DNA from: Syntrophaceae bacterium UBA5744
GTDB taxonomy: Bacteria; Desulfobacterota; Syntrophia; Syntrophales; UBA2192
Reading direction: 5' to 3'
NCBI GenBank assembly: GCA_002419215.1
Contig: DIFQ01000024.1
Coordinates: 1-41,583 of the forward strand
DNA length: 41,583 bases
Both the position numbers and the translations under genes were made by a program. Positions within the stretch are counted from its first letter, which is position 1. Every line of letters starts with the position of its first letter. Of the stretch, positions 33,194-41,583 are shown piece by piece. The notes below the pieces were generated by a model that saw nothing but the letters and a program-made list of their open reading frames with translations, was not told the DNA's origin and did no database searches.

Positions 33194-34192
33194 TCAGTCT
33201 TCCCTCGTGTCGTCGGCTGCAAACTTTGCCTTCAGCGGCCGAGCGTCGATTCCTTTCTCCCGGAGCACGCGCACGACGGGGGTGACGAAACCGTGGGTGA
33301 CATGAACCTCGTCGGCCCCCGTTGCCGCGATCGTTTCCATCAGGCCGGGCCAGTCCGCGTGGTCCGAGAGAGCGAAGCCGCGATCGACGCCCCGCCGGTT
33401 TCTCATCCCGCGGACGCGCATCCACCCCGAGGCAAGCGCCGTCGAGCACTCGCCGAACTGCCTCAGCCAGGTCGTGCCGCGGGCCGAAGGCGGCGCGAGG
33501 ATGAGTGCCCCGCTGAAATCGCTTTTTGTGGCAGCCTTTTCGGCGGGGAGCGTGTTCGGAAGCCCCACGCCGCTCAACCGGTAGCGCCGGTTCATCTCCT
33601 CCACGAGGCTGTGTGTGTACACGGGGCCCATGGACGGATCGAGACCCATGAGGACACTCTGCGCCTTGCCGAGCGCATAGGCCAGGATGACGCTGGCGCG
33701 GCCCGCCTCCCGGTTCGATCTCCACCAGGCGCGGATCTCCTCGAAGACTCGCTGCGGTTCGTCCCAGCGGTAGACGGGAAGCCCGAAGGTCGACTCGGTG
33801 ATGAAGCTGTGGCATCGAAGAAGCTCGAAGGGCGTGCACGTGGGGTCGGGCTGGATCTTGTAGTCGCCGCTGAAGACCGTCACGCGCCCCCGGTGCTCGA
33901 TCCTTACCTGGGCCGAGCCCAGGATGTGGCCGGCGGGGTGCAGCGACAGGCGATAGCCGTTGTGGTCGATGGCCTCTCCGTACTCCAACAGCTGGATTGT
34001 GGCCTCGTTTCCCAGGCGCGTCCGGAGGACGTGGCGACCTTCTCGGGACGCCAGGTAGTGCCGGCACCCCTTGCAGGTGTGATCGGCGTGCGCGTGGGTG
34101 ATGACGGCGCGCTCCACGGGACCCCAGGGGTCAATGTGGAAGCCGCCGGCCTCGCAGGCAAGGCCCTGCTCTGTCATACGAAGGGGGAACAT
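33194..34192 (-). CDS. Ligase-associated beta-CASP metallo-exonuclease
   Basis: 332 aa from ATG 34192; a TTG at 34213 is possible and neither has a strong ribosome binding site. Metallo-beta-lactamase motifs are intact: THAHADHTCKG (HxHxDH, about 33-38), LHPAGHILGSAQV, VFSGDYKIQPD and ALSDHADWPGL. The family is the DNA exonuclease found with the Lhr-type ligase in bacterial DNA damage loci. Its partner ligase lies 108 bases downstream on the same strand, but the helicase and the phosphoesterase that complete the usual four-gene set are not next to it in this window. Unlike the ligase, this protein keeps all catalytic residues I can check. Confidence 0.85.
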   Translation of the reverse strand: MFPLRMTEQGLACEAGGFHIDPWGPVERAVITHAHADHTCKGCRHYLASREGRHVLRTRLGNEATIQLLEYGEAIDHNGYRLSLHPAGHILGSAQVRIEHRGRVTVFSGDYKIQPDPTCTPFELLRCHSFITESTFGLPVYRWDEPQRVFEEIRAWWRSNREAGRASVILAYALGKAQSVLMGLDPSMGPVYTHSLVEEMNRRYRLSGVGLPNTLPAEKAATKSDFSGALILAPPSARGTTWLRQFGECSTALASGWMRVRGMRNRRGVDRGFALSDHADWPGLMETIAATGADEVHVTHGFVTPVVRVLREKGIDARPLKAKFAADDTRED

Positions 34193-34282
34193 GACGGATA
34201 CAGTATTGCACAAAGCCGAAGACCTCGCAACGGCAGGGGTTTTTTGAGAATCTGCCCGTGTCCCGGCACCCGTAAAATGTGC

Positions 34283-34312
34283 TTGACAGGCGTTGCGGGG
34301 GGGCGATATGGT
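34283..34312 (+). promoter_or_regulatory. Sigma-70-type promoter of the cold-shock gene
   Basis: TTGACA at 34283-34288 and TATGGT at 34307-34312 with an 18-base spacer. The predicted start near 34319 gives a leader of about 130 bases, in line with the long, structured 5-prime leaders of cold-shock mRNAs. The leader is G-rich around 34328-34352. Confidence 0.6.
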
Positions 34313-34449
34313 GCGCCGTGTGGTCTAAGGGGGGGACCATTCTGGAGGGAATAGGGGCCGCTGATCGAGGGTCTGTCAGCCGGTTTCCGGTATTTCTGTC
34401 AGAGTGTCTGCTCCCGGCCATCGAGAATTTTTAACCAGGAGGGAGCACG

Positions 34450-34650
34450 ATGGCGCAGGGAACCGTCAAGTGGTTCAACGAGAAAAAAGGGTTTGGCTTC
34501 ATTCAGCAGGACGGGGGCGGCGATCTCTTCGTCCATTACACGGCGATCAAGGCCGCTGGATTCAGGAGTCTGCAGGAGGGGCAGCGGGTCCAGTTCGAGG
34601 TCGAGACGACGGACAGGGGCCCGAAGGCCAAGAACGTAGAAATGGTTTAA
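34450..34650 (+). CDS. cspA: Cold-shock domain protein, CspA family
   Basis: 66 aa, the standard length. It is a five-strand OB-fold RNA chaperone that melts RNA structure. Both RNA-binding motifs are intact: RNP1 as KGFGFIQ (13-19) and RNP2 as DLFVHYTAI (25-33). The start has a strong AGGAGGGAG 6-10 bases upstream. It is transcribed alone, with its own promoter (34283-34312), a leader of about 130 bases and a terminator (34668-34699). Many bacteria carry several paralogues, and the sequence alone cannot tell which cold or growth-phase role it has. Confidence 0.95.
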   Translation: MAQGTVKWFNEKKGFGFIQQDGGGDLFVHYTAIKAAGFRSLQEGQRVQFEVETTDRGPKAKNVEMV

Positions 34651-34667
34651 ACAAGCACAAGACCCCG

Positions 34668-34699
34668 AAAGAGGCGGCGCGGATTCGTGCCGCCTCTTT
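34668..34699 (+). terminator. Intrinsic terminator of the cold-shock gene
   Basis: A perfect 11-base stem (AAAGAGGCGGC at 34668-34678 and its complement at 34689-34699) with a 10-base loop, ending in CTTTTG, starting 18 bases after the stop codon. Confidence 0.85.
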
Positions 34700-34832
34700 T
34701 GTCTCCATCCTCAAGCCGCACGTCCCGCCCGGAAATTTCCGATAGAATTCAAAGCGAAAGGCTGATATAGAAGAATCACTGTTTATCTTATTCCGTTTCC
34801 TTCGCTCATTCTGAAAAAGGAGGTGGGGTCCC

Positions 34833-35330
34833 ATGGCATTAGCGGCATTTTTAAAGGAATGTAACGTCTTCCAGGGATTGAACGACGCGCAGATCGAGAA
34901 GCTCGCAGCGATTGCGAAAGAAGAAGCCCATCCGACCGGGGCCCTGCTGTACAAGGAAGGCGACCCCTCGAGCCAGATATACCTGGTGCAGCAGGGGAAA
35001 GTCTTCCTGGAAATGAAGTGCGACATGGGGCCCACCCGGCCCCCCATGCAGGTCATCATTGACGTGGTGACCCGTCGGGAGGCCTTCGGATGGTCCACCT
35101 TCGTGGAGCCCAATCTTCACACCCTGAGCGCTCTCATTGCCGAGCCGACCAAGATGATCGTCTTCGATGGCGGCAAGATGAAGGCCCTCATGGACGAGGA
35201 TTGCCAGATGGGCTTCGAAATCATGAAAGGGCTCACGAGGCTGCTCGCTTCGAGGCTCAATCACACCCGGGTGCTGCTCATCGGCGAGAGGGCCCTGGCG
35301 ACCCTGACGGCGAACACGGAATACGCCTGA
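34833..35330 (+). CDS. Stand-alone cyclic-nucleotide-binding-fold protein
   Basis: 165 aa. It has the CAP_ED beta-roll only: FLKECNVFQGLNDAQIEKLA, then LYKEGDPSSQIYLVQQGKV (the typical G-x-x-S/A-x-x-x-Y-x-V/I turn) and a helix at the end. It has no helix-turn-helix and so is not a classical Crp regulator. The phosphate-binding cassette is poorly kept: FGWSTFVEPNLHTLSA has no Arg where cAMP binders have R-x-A, so ligand binding is doubtful. It has a very strong AAAGGAGG ribosome binding site and its own terminator. Role unknown; perhaps a sensor or a protein partner. Confidence 0.75.
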   Translation: MALAAFLKECNVFQGLNDAQIEKLAAIAKEEAHPTGALLYKEGDPSSQIYLVQQGKVFLEMKCDMGPTRPPMQVIIDVVTRREAFGWSTFVEPNLHTLSALIAEPTKMIVFDGGKMKALMDEDCQMGFEIMKGLTRLLASRLNHTRVLLIGERALATLTANTEYA

Positions 35331-35388
35331 AAAAAGGCGAGCGACATAGAACGAACGAGAGGCGGGGATTGTGGTCCTCGCCTTTTTT
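35330..35388 (+). terminator. Terminator after the cyclic-nucleotide-fold gene
   Basis: A perfect 12-base stem (AAAAAAGGCGAG at 35330-35341 and complement at 35377-35388) ending in six T. The loop is long (35 bases). It starts at the last base of the stop codon. Confidence 0.75.
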
Positions 35389-35527
35389 CGTCCATCTCGT
35401 CCTTTTCGTCGCTTTGGTCTATTTCGTCCAAAGAAGGAAACAATGCCTATCAATCGGGTTGACGAAACGGACCGGACAGACTAGAAAGACCAAACAGACG
35501 AAATAGACGAAAAGACGAAATAGACCA
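35385..35527. repeat. Inverted array of TTCGTCTAT-like short units
   Basis: The left half (35385-35429) is a run of degenerate TTTCGTCTAT/TTGGTC units. The right half (35461-35527) is a run of the complementary GACGAAATA/GACCAAAC units. The halves can fold on each other across a 31-base loop, and the first 18 bases of the left arm match at 14. It fills the space before the ABC-F gene and overlaps its ribosome binding region. Built in the same way as the repeat at 33092 but with a different unit. Confidence 0.75.
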
Positions 35528-35531
35528 GAGA

Positions 35532-37520
35532 ATGCTTTCACTCCAGAACATCTCCAAGCAGTACGGCCCGAAGGTCCTCTTCGAAGGCTTTTCCCTGTTC
35601 ATCGGCGAGCGCGACCGGATCGCTGTTGTCGGGTCCAACGGGACGGGAAAGTCGACGCTGATGAAGATCATCACGGGCGAGGTGGAGGCAGACGGGGGCA
35701 CGATCCACAAGTCCAGCTTCAGCTCCGTCGGCTACCTGCCCCAGGAACTCATCGGGCACGCCGGCCGGACGCTTCTCGAGGAGGCCCTGAAGGCTTTCGA
35801 GGATCTGCAGCAGCTACAGAGGCGCTTCGACGAGATCTCCGTGGAGATCGAGACCCGAGCGGCTGCCGGCGAAACCGGCCCGGAGATCGAGAGTATCCTT
35901 GCGGAAATGGGGCGCATCCAGCACCGGATCGAGGACGGCGAGGGCTGGCGGGTCGAGGCCAGGGCGAAGGAAATCCTCTTCGGGCTCGGCTTCTGCGAGA
36001 GGGATCTGAACCGCCCCTCGGGGGAATTCAGCAGCGGCTGGCAGATGCGGATCGAGCTGGCGAGGCTTCTGCTGAGAGAGCCCTCGGTGCTGCTTCTCGA
36101 CGAGCCGACGAACCACCTCGACATCGAATCCCTCGAGTGGCTCGAGGCCTACCTGCAGTCCTACGCGGGGGCCATCCTGCTCGTGTCGCACGACAGGCGC
36201 TTCCTGGACAATCTCGTCCGGCGCACCGTCGAGATTTCCCAGGGGAGGGGGACGGAGTATTCGGGCACCTACTCCGACTATCTGCGCGAGAAGGAGACCC
36301 GGCGCGGAATCCTGGAGGCGGCCTTCGAGAACCAGCAGAAGATGATCCGCGAGACGGAGCGCTTCGTCGAGCGCTTCCGCGCCAAGAGCACGAAGGCCAG
36401 GCAGGTCCAGAGCCGGCTCAAACGCCTCGAGAAGATCGATCTCATCGAACTCGAGACGGACGAGCAGGAGATCGCCTTCCGGTTCCCAACACCACCCCGG
36501 TCGGGCAGGGTCGTCCTGCAGCTCGAGGGCGTGGACAAGCGCTACGGGGATGTCCCCGTGCTCGACGGGGTCTCGCTCACCATCGAGCGGGGGGACCGTA
36601 TCGCCGTGCTGGGCGTGAATGGCGCCGGCAAGTCGACGCTGGCCAGGGTCCTGGCGGGCACCGAGCCGATCCAGGACGGGCGCCGCACCGAGGGCTACCA
36701 GGTCATCGCCTCCTATTACGCCCAGAACCAGGCCGATGCGCTCAACCCCGCGAAAACCGTTCTCGAGAGCGTCGAGGAGGTGGCGGCCTTCGGCACGGGG
36801 ACGAACCTCAGGACCCTGCTGGGTCATTTCCTCTTTTCCGACGACGACGTCTTCAAGCGCGTTTCCGTTCTCTCCGGCGGGGAGAAGAGCCGGCTCGCAC
36901 TGGCGCGGATGCTCCTGGTGCCGGCCAATTTCCTCATTCTCGACGAGCCGACGAACCACCTCGACCTGCGCTCCAAGGCGGTCTTGAAGGATGCCCTGCG
37001 GAATTTCGACGGGACCTTCGCCATCGTCTCCCACGACCGCGACTTCCTGGCCGGCCTCATCACAAAGGTGCTCGTGGCAAAGGATCGGGGTCTTACCGTC
37101 TACCCGGGTTCCGTGGACGACTACCTGCGGATCTGGCACGAGAAAGAGGCTGCGGGGCCGACAGGAAAACACGCCGCGGACCCCGGCGCCGGGAACCGGA
37201 GCGGGAATCAAGACGAGCGGGAACGCAAGCGCTGCGAGGCCGAGCGCCGCCAGGATCGCTACCGGAAGCTCAAGCCGCTGAAGGACGAACTCGAGGGCCT
37301 GCTTGCCCGGATCGGGAAGATGGAGAAGCGCAAGGAGGAACTGGAGTCGATGCTTGCCGACCCGCGGACGTACGGGGATGCAAATCAGGCGCGCTCCGCG
37401 GCCTCCGAGCATCGCGAGATCGCGCCGGCCCTCGACGCGCTGTACCAGCAATGGTCGGATGTTCAGGAAAAGATCGACACCATCGAAAAGGATCGTGCGG
37501 GGGGGCAGGAGGAAGGGTAA
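35532..37520 (+). CDS. ABC-F family ATPase (Uup/YheS-like)
   Basis: 662 aa. Two ABC domains in one chain and no membrane segments, which marks a ribosome-associated ABC-F protein rather than a transporter. Domain 1 has Walker A GSNGTGKSTL (about 33-42), a signature FSSGWQMRIELARLL and Walker B LLLDEPTNHLD. The linker (about 240-320) is charged and rich in Arg and Gln. Domain 2 has GVNGAGKSTL, LSGGEKSRLALARML and LILDEPTNHLD. A coiled-coil tail from about 560 is like that of Uup and YheS. No good ribosome binding site is seen, because the upstream hairpin repeat runs almost to the ATG. It ends in a perfect palindrome. Confidence 0.9.
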   Translation: MLSLQNISKQYGPKVLFEGFSLFIGERDRIAVVGSNGTGKSTLMKIITGEVEADGGTIHKSSFSSVGYLPQELIGHAGRTLLEEALKAFEDLQQLQRRFDEISVEIETRAAAGETGPEIESILAEMGRIQHRIEDGEGWRVEARAKEILFGLGFCERDLNRPSGEFSSGWQMRIELARLLLREPSVLLLDEPTNHLDIESLEWLEAYLQSYAGAILLVSHDRRFLDNLVRRTVEISQGRGTEYSGTYSDYLREKETRRGILEAAFENQQKMIRETERFVERFRAKSTKARQVQSRLKRLEKIDLIELETDEQEIAFRFPTPPRSGRVVLQLEGVDKRYGDVPVLDGVSLTIERGDRIAVLGVNGAGKSTLARVLAGTEPIQDGRRTEGYQVIASYYAQNQADALNPAKTVLESVEEVAAFGTGTNLRTLLGHFLFSDDDVFKRVSVLSGGEKSRLALARMLLVPANFLILDEPTNHLDLRSKAVLKDALRNFDGTFAIVSHDRDFLAGLITKVLVAKDRGLTVYPGSVDDYLRIWHEKEAAGPTGKHAADPGAGNRSGNQDERERKRCEAERRQDRYRKLKPLKDELEGLLARIGKMEKRKEELESMLADPRTYGDANQARSAASEHREIAPALDALYQQWSDVQEKIDTIEKDRAGGQEEG

Positions 37521-37560
37521 GAACAGAGAAGGGGAGCCCCGGGGCTCCCCTTCTCTGTTC
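37521..37560. terminator. Perfect 40-base palindrome, bidirectional terminator
   Basis: Two 20-base arms (37521-37540 and 37541-37560) are exact complements with no spacer. It starts at the first base after the ABC-F stop and ends 20 bases before the stop of the convergent HesB-like gene, so it probably ends both transcripts. There is no T-run, but the stem is very stable. Confidence 0.7.
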
Positions 37561-37580
37561 TGAGTCAAGCGCCTTTCCGA

Positions 37581-37901
37581 TCAGCCGCACTCACCGCTAC
37601 AGCCGCCGCAGCCGTCCGCTTTCTGAAGACTCGATTCGATGGAGTACCCCGACCCGCGGGGCGTTTCAACGAAATCGACCTTGATGGGTTTCACGCTTTC
37701 CAAAAGCGCTTTCTCGATCATGAAAGTCAGCCCGTTCCGGGTGAAAACTTCATCGCCGTCCTGTGACTCATCCAGAGCCATGCCCAGGGAGGGCCCGGAT
37801 CAGCCACCCTCGTTGAGGAATATCCTGACGAGAGCCTTCTCGTTTCGTTCCTTGAAGAACGCGATCATCATCTCTTCCGCTTTGGGTGTGATTTCGAACA
37901 T
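37581..37901 (-). CDS. HesB/IscA-like protein, predicted selenoprotein (in-frame UGA at codon 34)
   Basis: Reading from ATG 37901 (GGAGG 8 bases upstream) gives MFEITPKAEEMMIAFF, then VRIFLNEGG, TGA (37800-37802), SGPSLGMALDES and on to a Cys-rich end (DGCGGCSGECG), 106 residues in all. HesB/IscA-like relatives have Cys in the place of the TGA, in G-G-C-S-G-P. HesB-like proteins are among the known bacterial selenoprotein families, so I read the UGA as selenocysteine. A hairpin follows at the right distance. Ordinary gene calling would miss it and keep only the 66-residue end at 37581-37781. The family handles iron-sulfur clusters or metals; here the selenol probably acts as a redox or metal ligand. 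A nonsense mutation is the alternative. Confidence 0.8.
37771..37799 (-). promoter_or_regulatory. Candidate bacterial SECIS hairpin after the UGA
   Basis: In the mRNA, UCCGGGCC right after the UGA can pair with GGCUCUGGA (37779-37771) with one bulged base and two G-U pairs, leaving a 12-base loop with CCCUGGG. Position inside the reading frame and distance fit the SelB-binding elements of bacteria. The fold was done by hand and no consensus search was possible. Confidence 0.5.
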
Positions 37902-37988
37902 TCAAATTTCCTCCGGAGAATATTACATATAAATTAATGTGCACACGATTTGTGCCTTGTCAAACGATATTTTAGGGGATAAACGACA

Positions 37989-38073
37989 GGGTACAGGGTT
38001 CGAAGGTACTGGGAATTTCTATCAATAAAATTTTATTCCTTCCCGATACCCTAGACCCGATACCCGATACCCC
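37989..38073. repeat. Inverted array of GGGTATC-like units with AT-rich loop
   Basis: The left arm (37989-38015) is made of GGGTA/GGGT/GGTA/GGGAA units. The right arm (38040-38073) is a run of CCCGATA/CCCTAGA/CCCGATA units of the opposite sense. The loop holds a perfect 14-base palindrome, AATAAAATTTTATT (38024-38037). It fills the space between the HesB-like gene (minus) and the radical SAM gene (plus), two divergent genes, so it cannot be a simple terminator. Confidence 0.7.
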
Positions 38074-38138
38074 ATCCCGTCGTCTTGGCGAAGGCAGGAG
38101 ACCGGGAACGTCAGCCCGTTGATGGAAGGAGATGAACC

Positions 38139-39677
38139 ATCAAGCACATCCTGCTCATCCACCCCCCCATGGCCAAGGCCTGCGAGCCGCCGGGCGGGGT
38201 TGCGAGGCTGGCCGGCTGCCTGAGGGAGCATGGCGTCGGGTGCACCGTCCTGGACGCAAACCTCGAGGGCCAGTTGAGTCTTCTCGGGGAGGCGGGGCAA
38301 GCAGCAGGCCGGAAAGTCGACACCTGGACAAGCCGGGCCCGGCGCAGCCTCCCGGATCATCTCGCGCGCCTGAGAAGCCCGGAACTTTACGGCAATCAGG
38401 ACCGGTATCGGCGCTGCGTCAACGACGTGAATCGCCTCATGGCATGGCGAGGTGGGCAGGCGGGCCTGTCCCTCAGCCTGGCCGATTACCAGGACCCCCG
38501 GTATTCCCCCCTCAAGTCCGGGGACTTGCTAGAGGCCGCCCGCGAACATGAGTCCAATCCCTTCCATCCCTGGTTTGCCCGCAGGATTACGGCGCTCGTC
38601 GAAGAGAACCATCCCGCCGTCGCCGGCATCTCCCTGAACTATCTGAGCCAGGCCCTCTGCGCCTTTGCCATGATCGGCTTCATCCGGGCGCGTTTTCCCC
38701 GGATTGTCATCGTGCTGGGCGGCGGGCTCGTGACGTCGTGGCTTGCGGGGGGCGAAGGCCGCAACCCCTTCCAGGGGCTTGTCGACCACTGTGTCGCCGG
38801 TCCGGGCGAGGATGCCCTCCTGGGGCTGGCCGGAATCGGGGAAAGCGGCGGGCGTTTCCACCGTCCCAATTATGGCGATTTCCCCGCCGGGGACTACCTG
38901 GCTCCCGGTCCCATCCTCCCCTACAGTGCATCCCGGGGCTGTTATTGGCGCCGGTGCACCTTCTGCCCGGAGAAGGCCGAGGGGTTCTGCTACAGCCCCG
39001 TCCCGGAGGAGCAGGTCCGGGCGGACCTGGAGGCGCTCATCGGGGCAAGCCGCCCGTCGCTTATCCACTTTCTCGACAGCACGATGAGCCCCCGTCTGCT
39101 GGAGCACCTGGCCGATCATCCCCCGGAGGCTCCCTGGTATGGGTTTACCCGTGTGACACCCAGGCTCGCCGATGCCGATTTCTGCAGGGCCCTGAAGGCA
39201 TCGGGCTGCGTGATGCTGAAGCTCGGTATCGAGTCGGGCGACCAGGGGGTTCTCGATGCCCTCGATAAGGGAATCCGCGTCGATGAGGCCTCGCGGGCCC
39301 TGAAGGCCCTGAAGGCGGCCGGCATCGGCACCTATGTCTACCTTCTCTTCGGGACCCCGGTGGAGAACCCCGCGGCGGCGCGGCGCACCCTGGAGTTTGC
39401 AGCAGGACACGCCGCGGTGATCGATTTTCTCAACCTGGCGATCTTCAATCTTCCCGCAGGCTCCGACGAGGCGGCCTTCCTGAACGCTCACCCCTTCTCC
39501 GAGGGGGACCTTTCCCTTTACGTCGATTTCGACCACCCCGAAGGGTGGAGCAGGCGGGAGGTTCGGGCCTTTCTGGACAGGGAGTTCCGCCGGCACCCCG
39601 CCGTTTCGCCCATCGTGAGGCGCCAACCGCCGCAGTTCACATCCAACCATGCCCCGTTTTTGCTAAATTTTTGTTGA
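38139..39677 (+). CDS. B12-binding-type radical SAM protein with apparent AUC start
   Basis: About 513 aa. The N-terminus KHILLIHPPMAKACEPPGG is the classic start of a cobalamin-binding domain. The radical SAM motif is SRGCYWRRCTFC (C-x4-C-x2-C, about residue 267-275), followed by FLDSTMSP, MLKLGIESGDQGVLDAL and YVYLLFGTPVENP of the SAM barrel. The first normal ATG is 38169, but the ten codons before it fit the family. The only codon in the right place for the AAGGAG at 38126-38131 is ATC at 38139, 7 bases downstream, with an in-frame TGA just before it (38133-38135). Function and substrate are unknown; no peptide precursor is seen nearby. Start at 38169 is the conservative choice. Confidence 0.75.
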   Translation: MKHILLIHPPMAKACEPPGGVARLAGCLREHGVGCTVLDANLEGQLSLLGEAGQAAGRKVDTWTSRARRSLPDHLARLRSPELYGNQDRYRRCVNDVNRLMAWRGGQAGLSLSLADYQDPRYSPLKSGDLLEAAREHESNPFHPWFARRITALVEENHPAVAGISLNYLSQALCAFAMIGFIRARFPRIVIVLGGGLVTSWLAGGEGRNPFQGLVDHCVAGPGEDALLGLAGIGESGGRFHRPNYGDFPAGDYLAPGPILPYSASRGCYWRRCTFCPEKAEGFCYSPVPEEQVRADLEALIGASRPSLIHFLDSTMSPRLLEHLADHPPEAPWYGFTRVTPRLADADFCRALKASGCVMLKLGIESGDQGVLDALDKGIRVDEASRALKALKAAGIGTYVYLLFGTPVENPAAARRTLEFAAGHAAVIDFLNLAIFNLPAGSDEAAFLNAHPFSEGDLSLYVDFDHPEGWSRREVRAFLDREFRRHPAVSPIVRRQPPQFTSNHAPFLLNFC

Positions 39678-39897
39678 AAATTTCGGCAAAAGACTACAGA
39701 GTGTGACCGGATTTCCCGATTTTGAATGCGTATCTCCTCTAAATAAATGGGTAAAAAGGGGAAAAGCGGCAAATTCCTTGCAAGGGACTGCAAAAGAACT
39801 CTGCAAGGGGGCAGGGGGATTGGTTTCAGACCCTGATGGTTGCCATTCGGGCCGCCCCGGAAGCAGGCCCGGGAGAGGAAAAGGAATCGACGCCGGC

Positions 39898-41418
<1,521 letters not shown>

Positions 41419-41478
41419 GCTCGGCGGTCGGGCCATCCCGATGATTGCCTTGCGTTTGGCTGCGGGAGTCCTGTCCGC

Positions 41479-41551
41479 GAAGAGCGGAAGAGCAGAAGTG
41501 AAGAAGAGCGGACAAGAAAATTTTTCTATCCACTCCGATCTTCCGCTCTTC
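41479..41551. repeat. Inverted array of GAAGAGCG-like units
   Basis: The left arm (41479-41512) repeats GAAGAGCG/GAAGAGCA/GAAGTGAA/GAAGAGCG. The right arm (41531-41551) is the complement, with an exact 12-base match (41479-41490 to 41540-41551) and a looser continuation. It follows the histidine kinase gene by 60 bases. Fourth hairpin of the same design in the right third of the window, again with its own unit. Confidence 0.7.
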
Positions 41552-41583
41552 ATAACTTCCTGATTGCAACAAAAATGCGTTAC

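Noticed and set aside
31818..34067. 749-residue minus-strand frame across the ligase and exonuclease
   Set aside because: It overlaps two clear protein families in another frame and runs through the hairpin repeat; GC-rich shadow.
35814..37684. Long frames on both strands within the ABC-F gene
   Set aside because: They have no family motifs, while the ABC-F frame has all Walker and signature motifs.
37989..38073. Direct repeats of CCCGATA as a CRISPR-like array
   Set aside because: Units are 7-8 bases with no spacers and no cas genes nearby.
38162..38168. Run of seven C as a programmed frameshift site in the radical SAM gene
   Set aside because: The family-like N-terminus is already in the final frame before the run, so no shift is needed there; the problem is the start codon.

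Overview
The window looks like chromosomal DNA of an anaerobic Desulfobacterota (former Deltaproteobacteria), probably Syntrophales-like. This is an inference from gene content: XrtA-type exopolysaccharide (EPS) proteins, a HesB/IscA-like gene with an in-frame UGA, fused histidine kinase/receiver architecture and B12-type radical SAM proteins. No rRNA, tRNA, CRISPR array, transposase or integrase was found.

Region 1 (about 794-27305, plus strand) is a long EPS/glycan locus. It opens with a deacetylase, a GT4 glycosyltransferase, a FemAB/GNAT-like protein, a second deacetylase, two GT2 glycosyltransferases, a Wzy/ligase-like membrane protein, a secreted beta-helix protein and a polysaccharide pyruvyl transferase. 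Two carrier-protein modules follow. Module A (11709-16875) holds a GNAT, an acyl carrier protein, a ureohydrolase-fold enzyme, an acyl-CoA-dehydrogenase-fold enzyme and an amino-acid-type adenylation protein. Module B (19981-26541) holds a PP-loop amidotransferase-like enzyme, a second carrier protein, an AsnB-type amidotransferase, a second AMP-forming ligase resembling the exosortase-A-associated type, and a left-handed beta-helix acyltransferase. Between them lie an FrhB-like iron-sulfur protein and a Wzx-like flippase. My reading is that the modules build two unusual (amino)acyl groups on carrier proteins and attach them to the repeat unit before export.

Region 2 (27500-31159, minus strand) faces region 1 tail to tail across a strong hairpin. 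It encodes the chain-length regulator, the BY-kinase-like ATPase and the XrtA-associated ATPase. The kinase lacks the usual tyrosine-rich tail. No exosortase is in the window.

Region 3 (31490-41583) is unrelated housekeeping and accessory DNA: a two-gene remnant of the Lhr-associated DNA repair cluster, a cold-shock protein, a stand-alone cyclic-nucleotide-binding-fold protein, an ABC-F ATPase, the HesB/IscA-like gene, a B12-type radical SAM protein and a hybrid histidine kinase. In the repair remnant the ATP-dependent ligase has lost its motif I lysine and motif IV glutamate. Four intergenic spaces here carry hairpins made of degenerate short repeats, each with a different unit.

The strongest leads are the twin carrier-protein modules, the apparently dead DNA ligase, the predicted selenoprotein (UGA codon 37800-37802), the radical SAM gene whose best start is AUC, and the low-complexity hairpin family.
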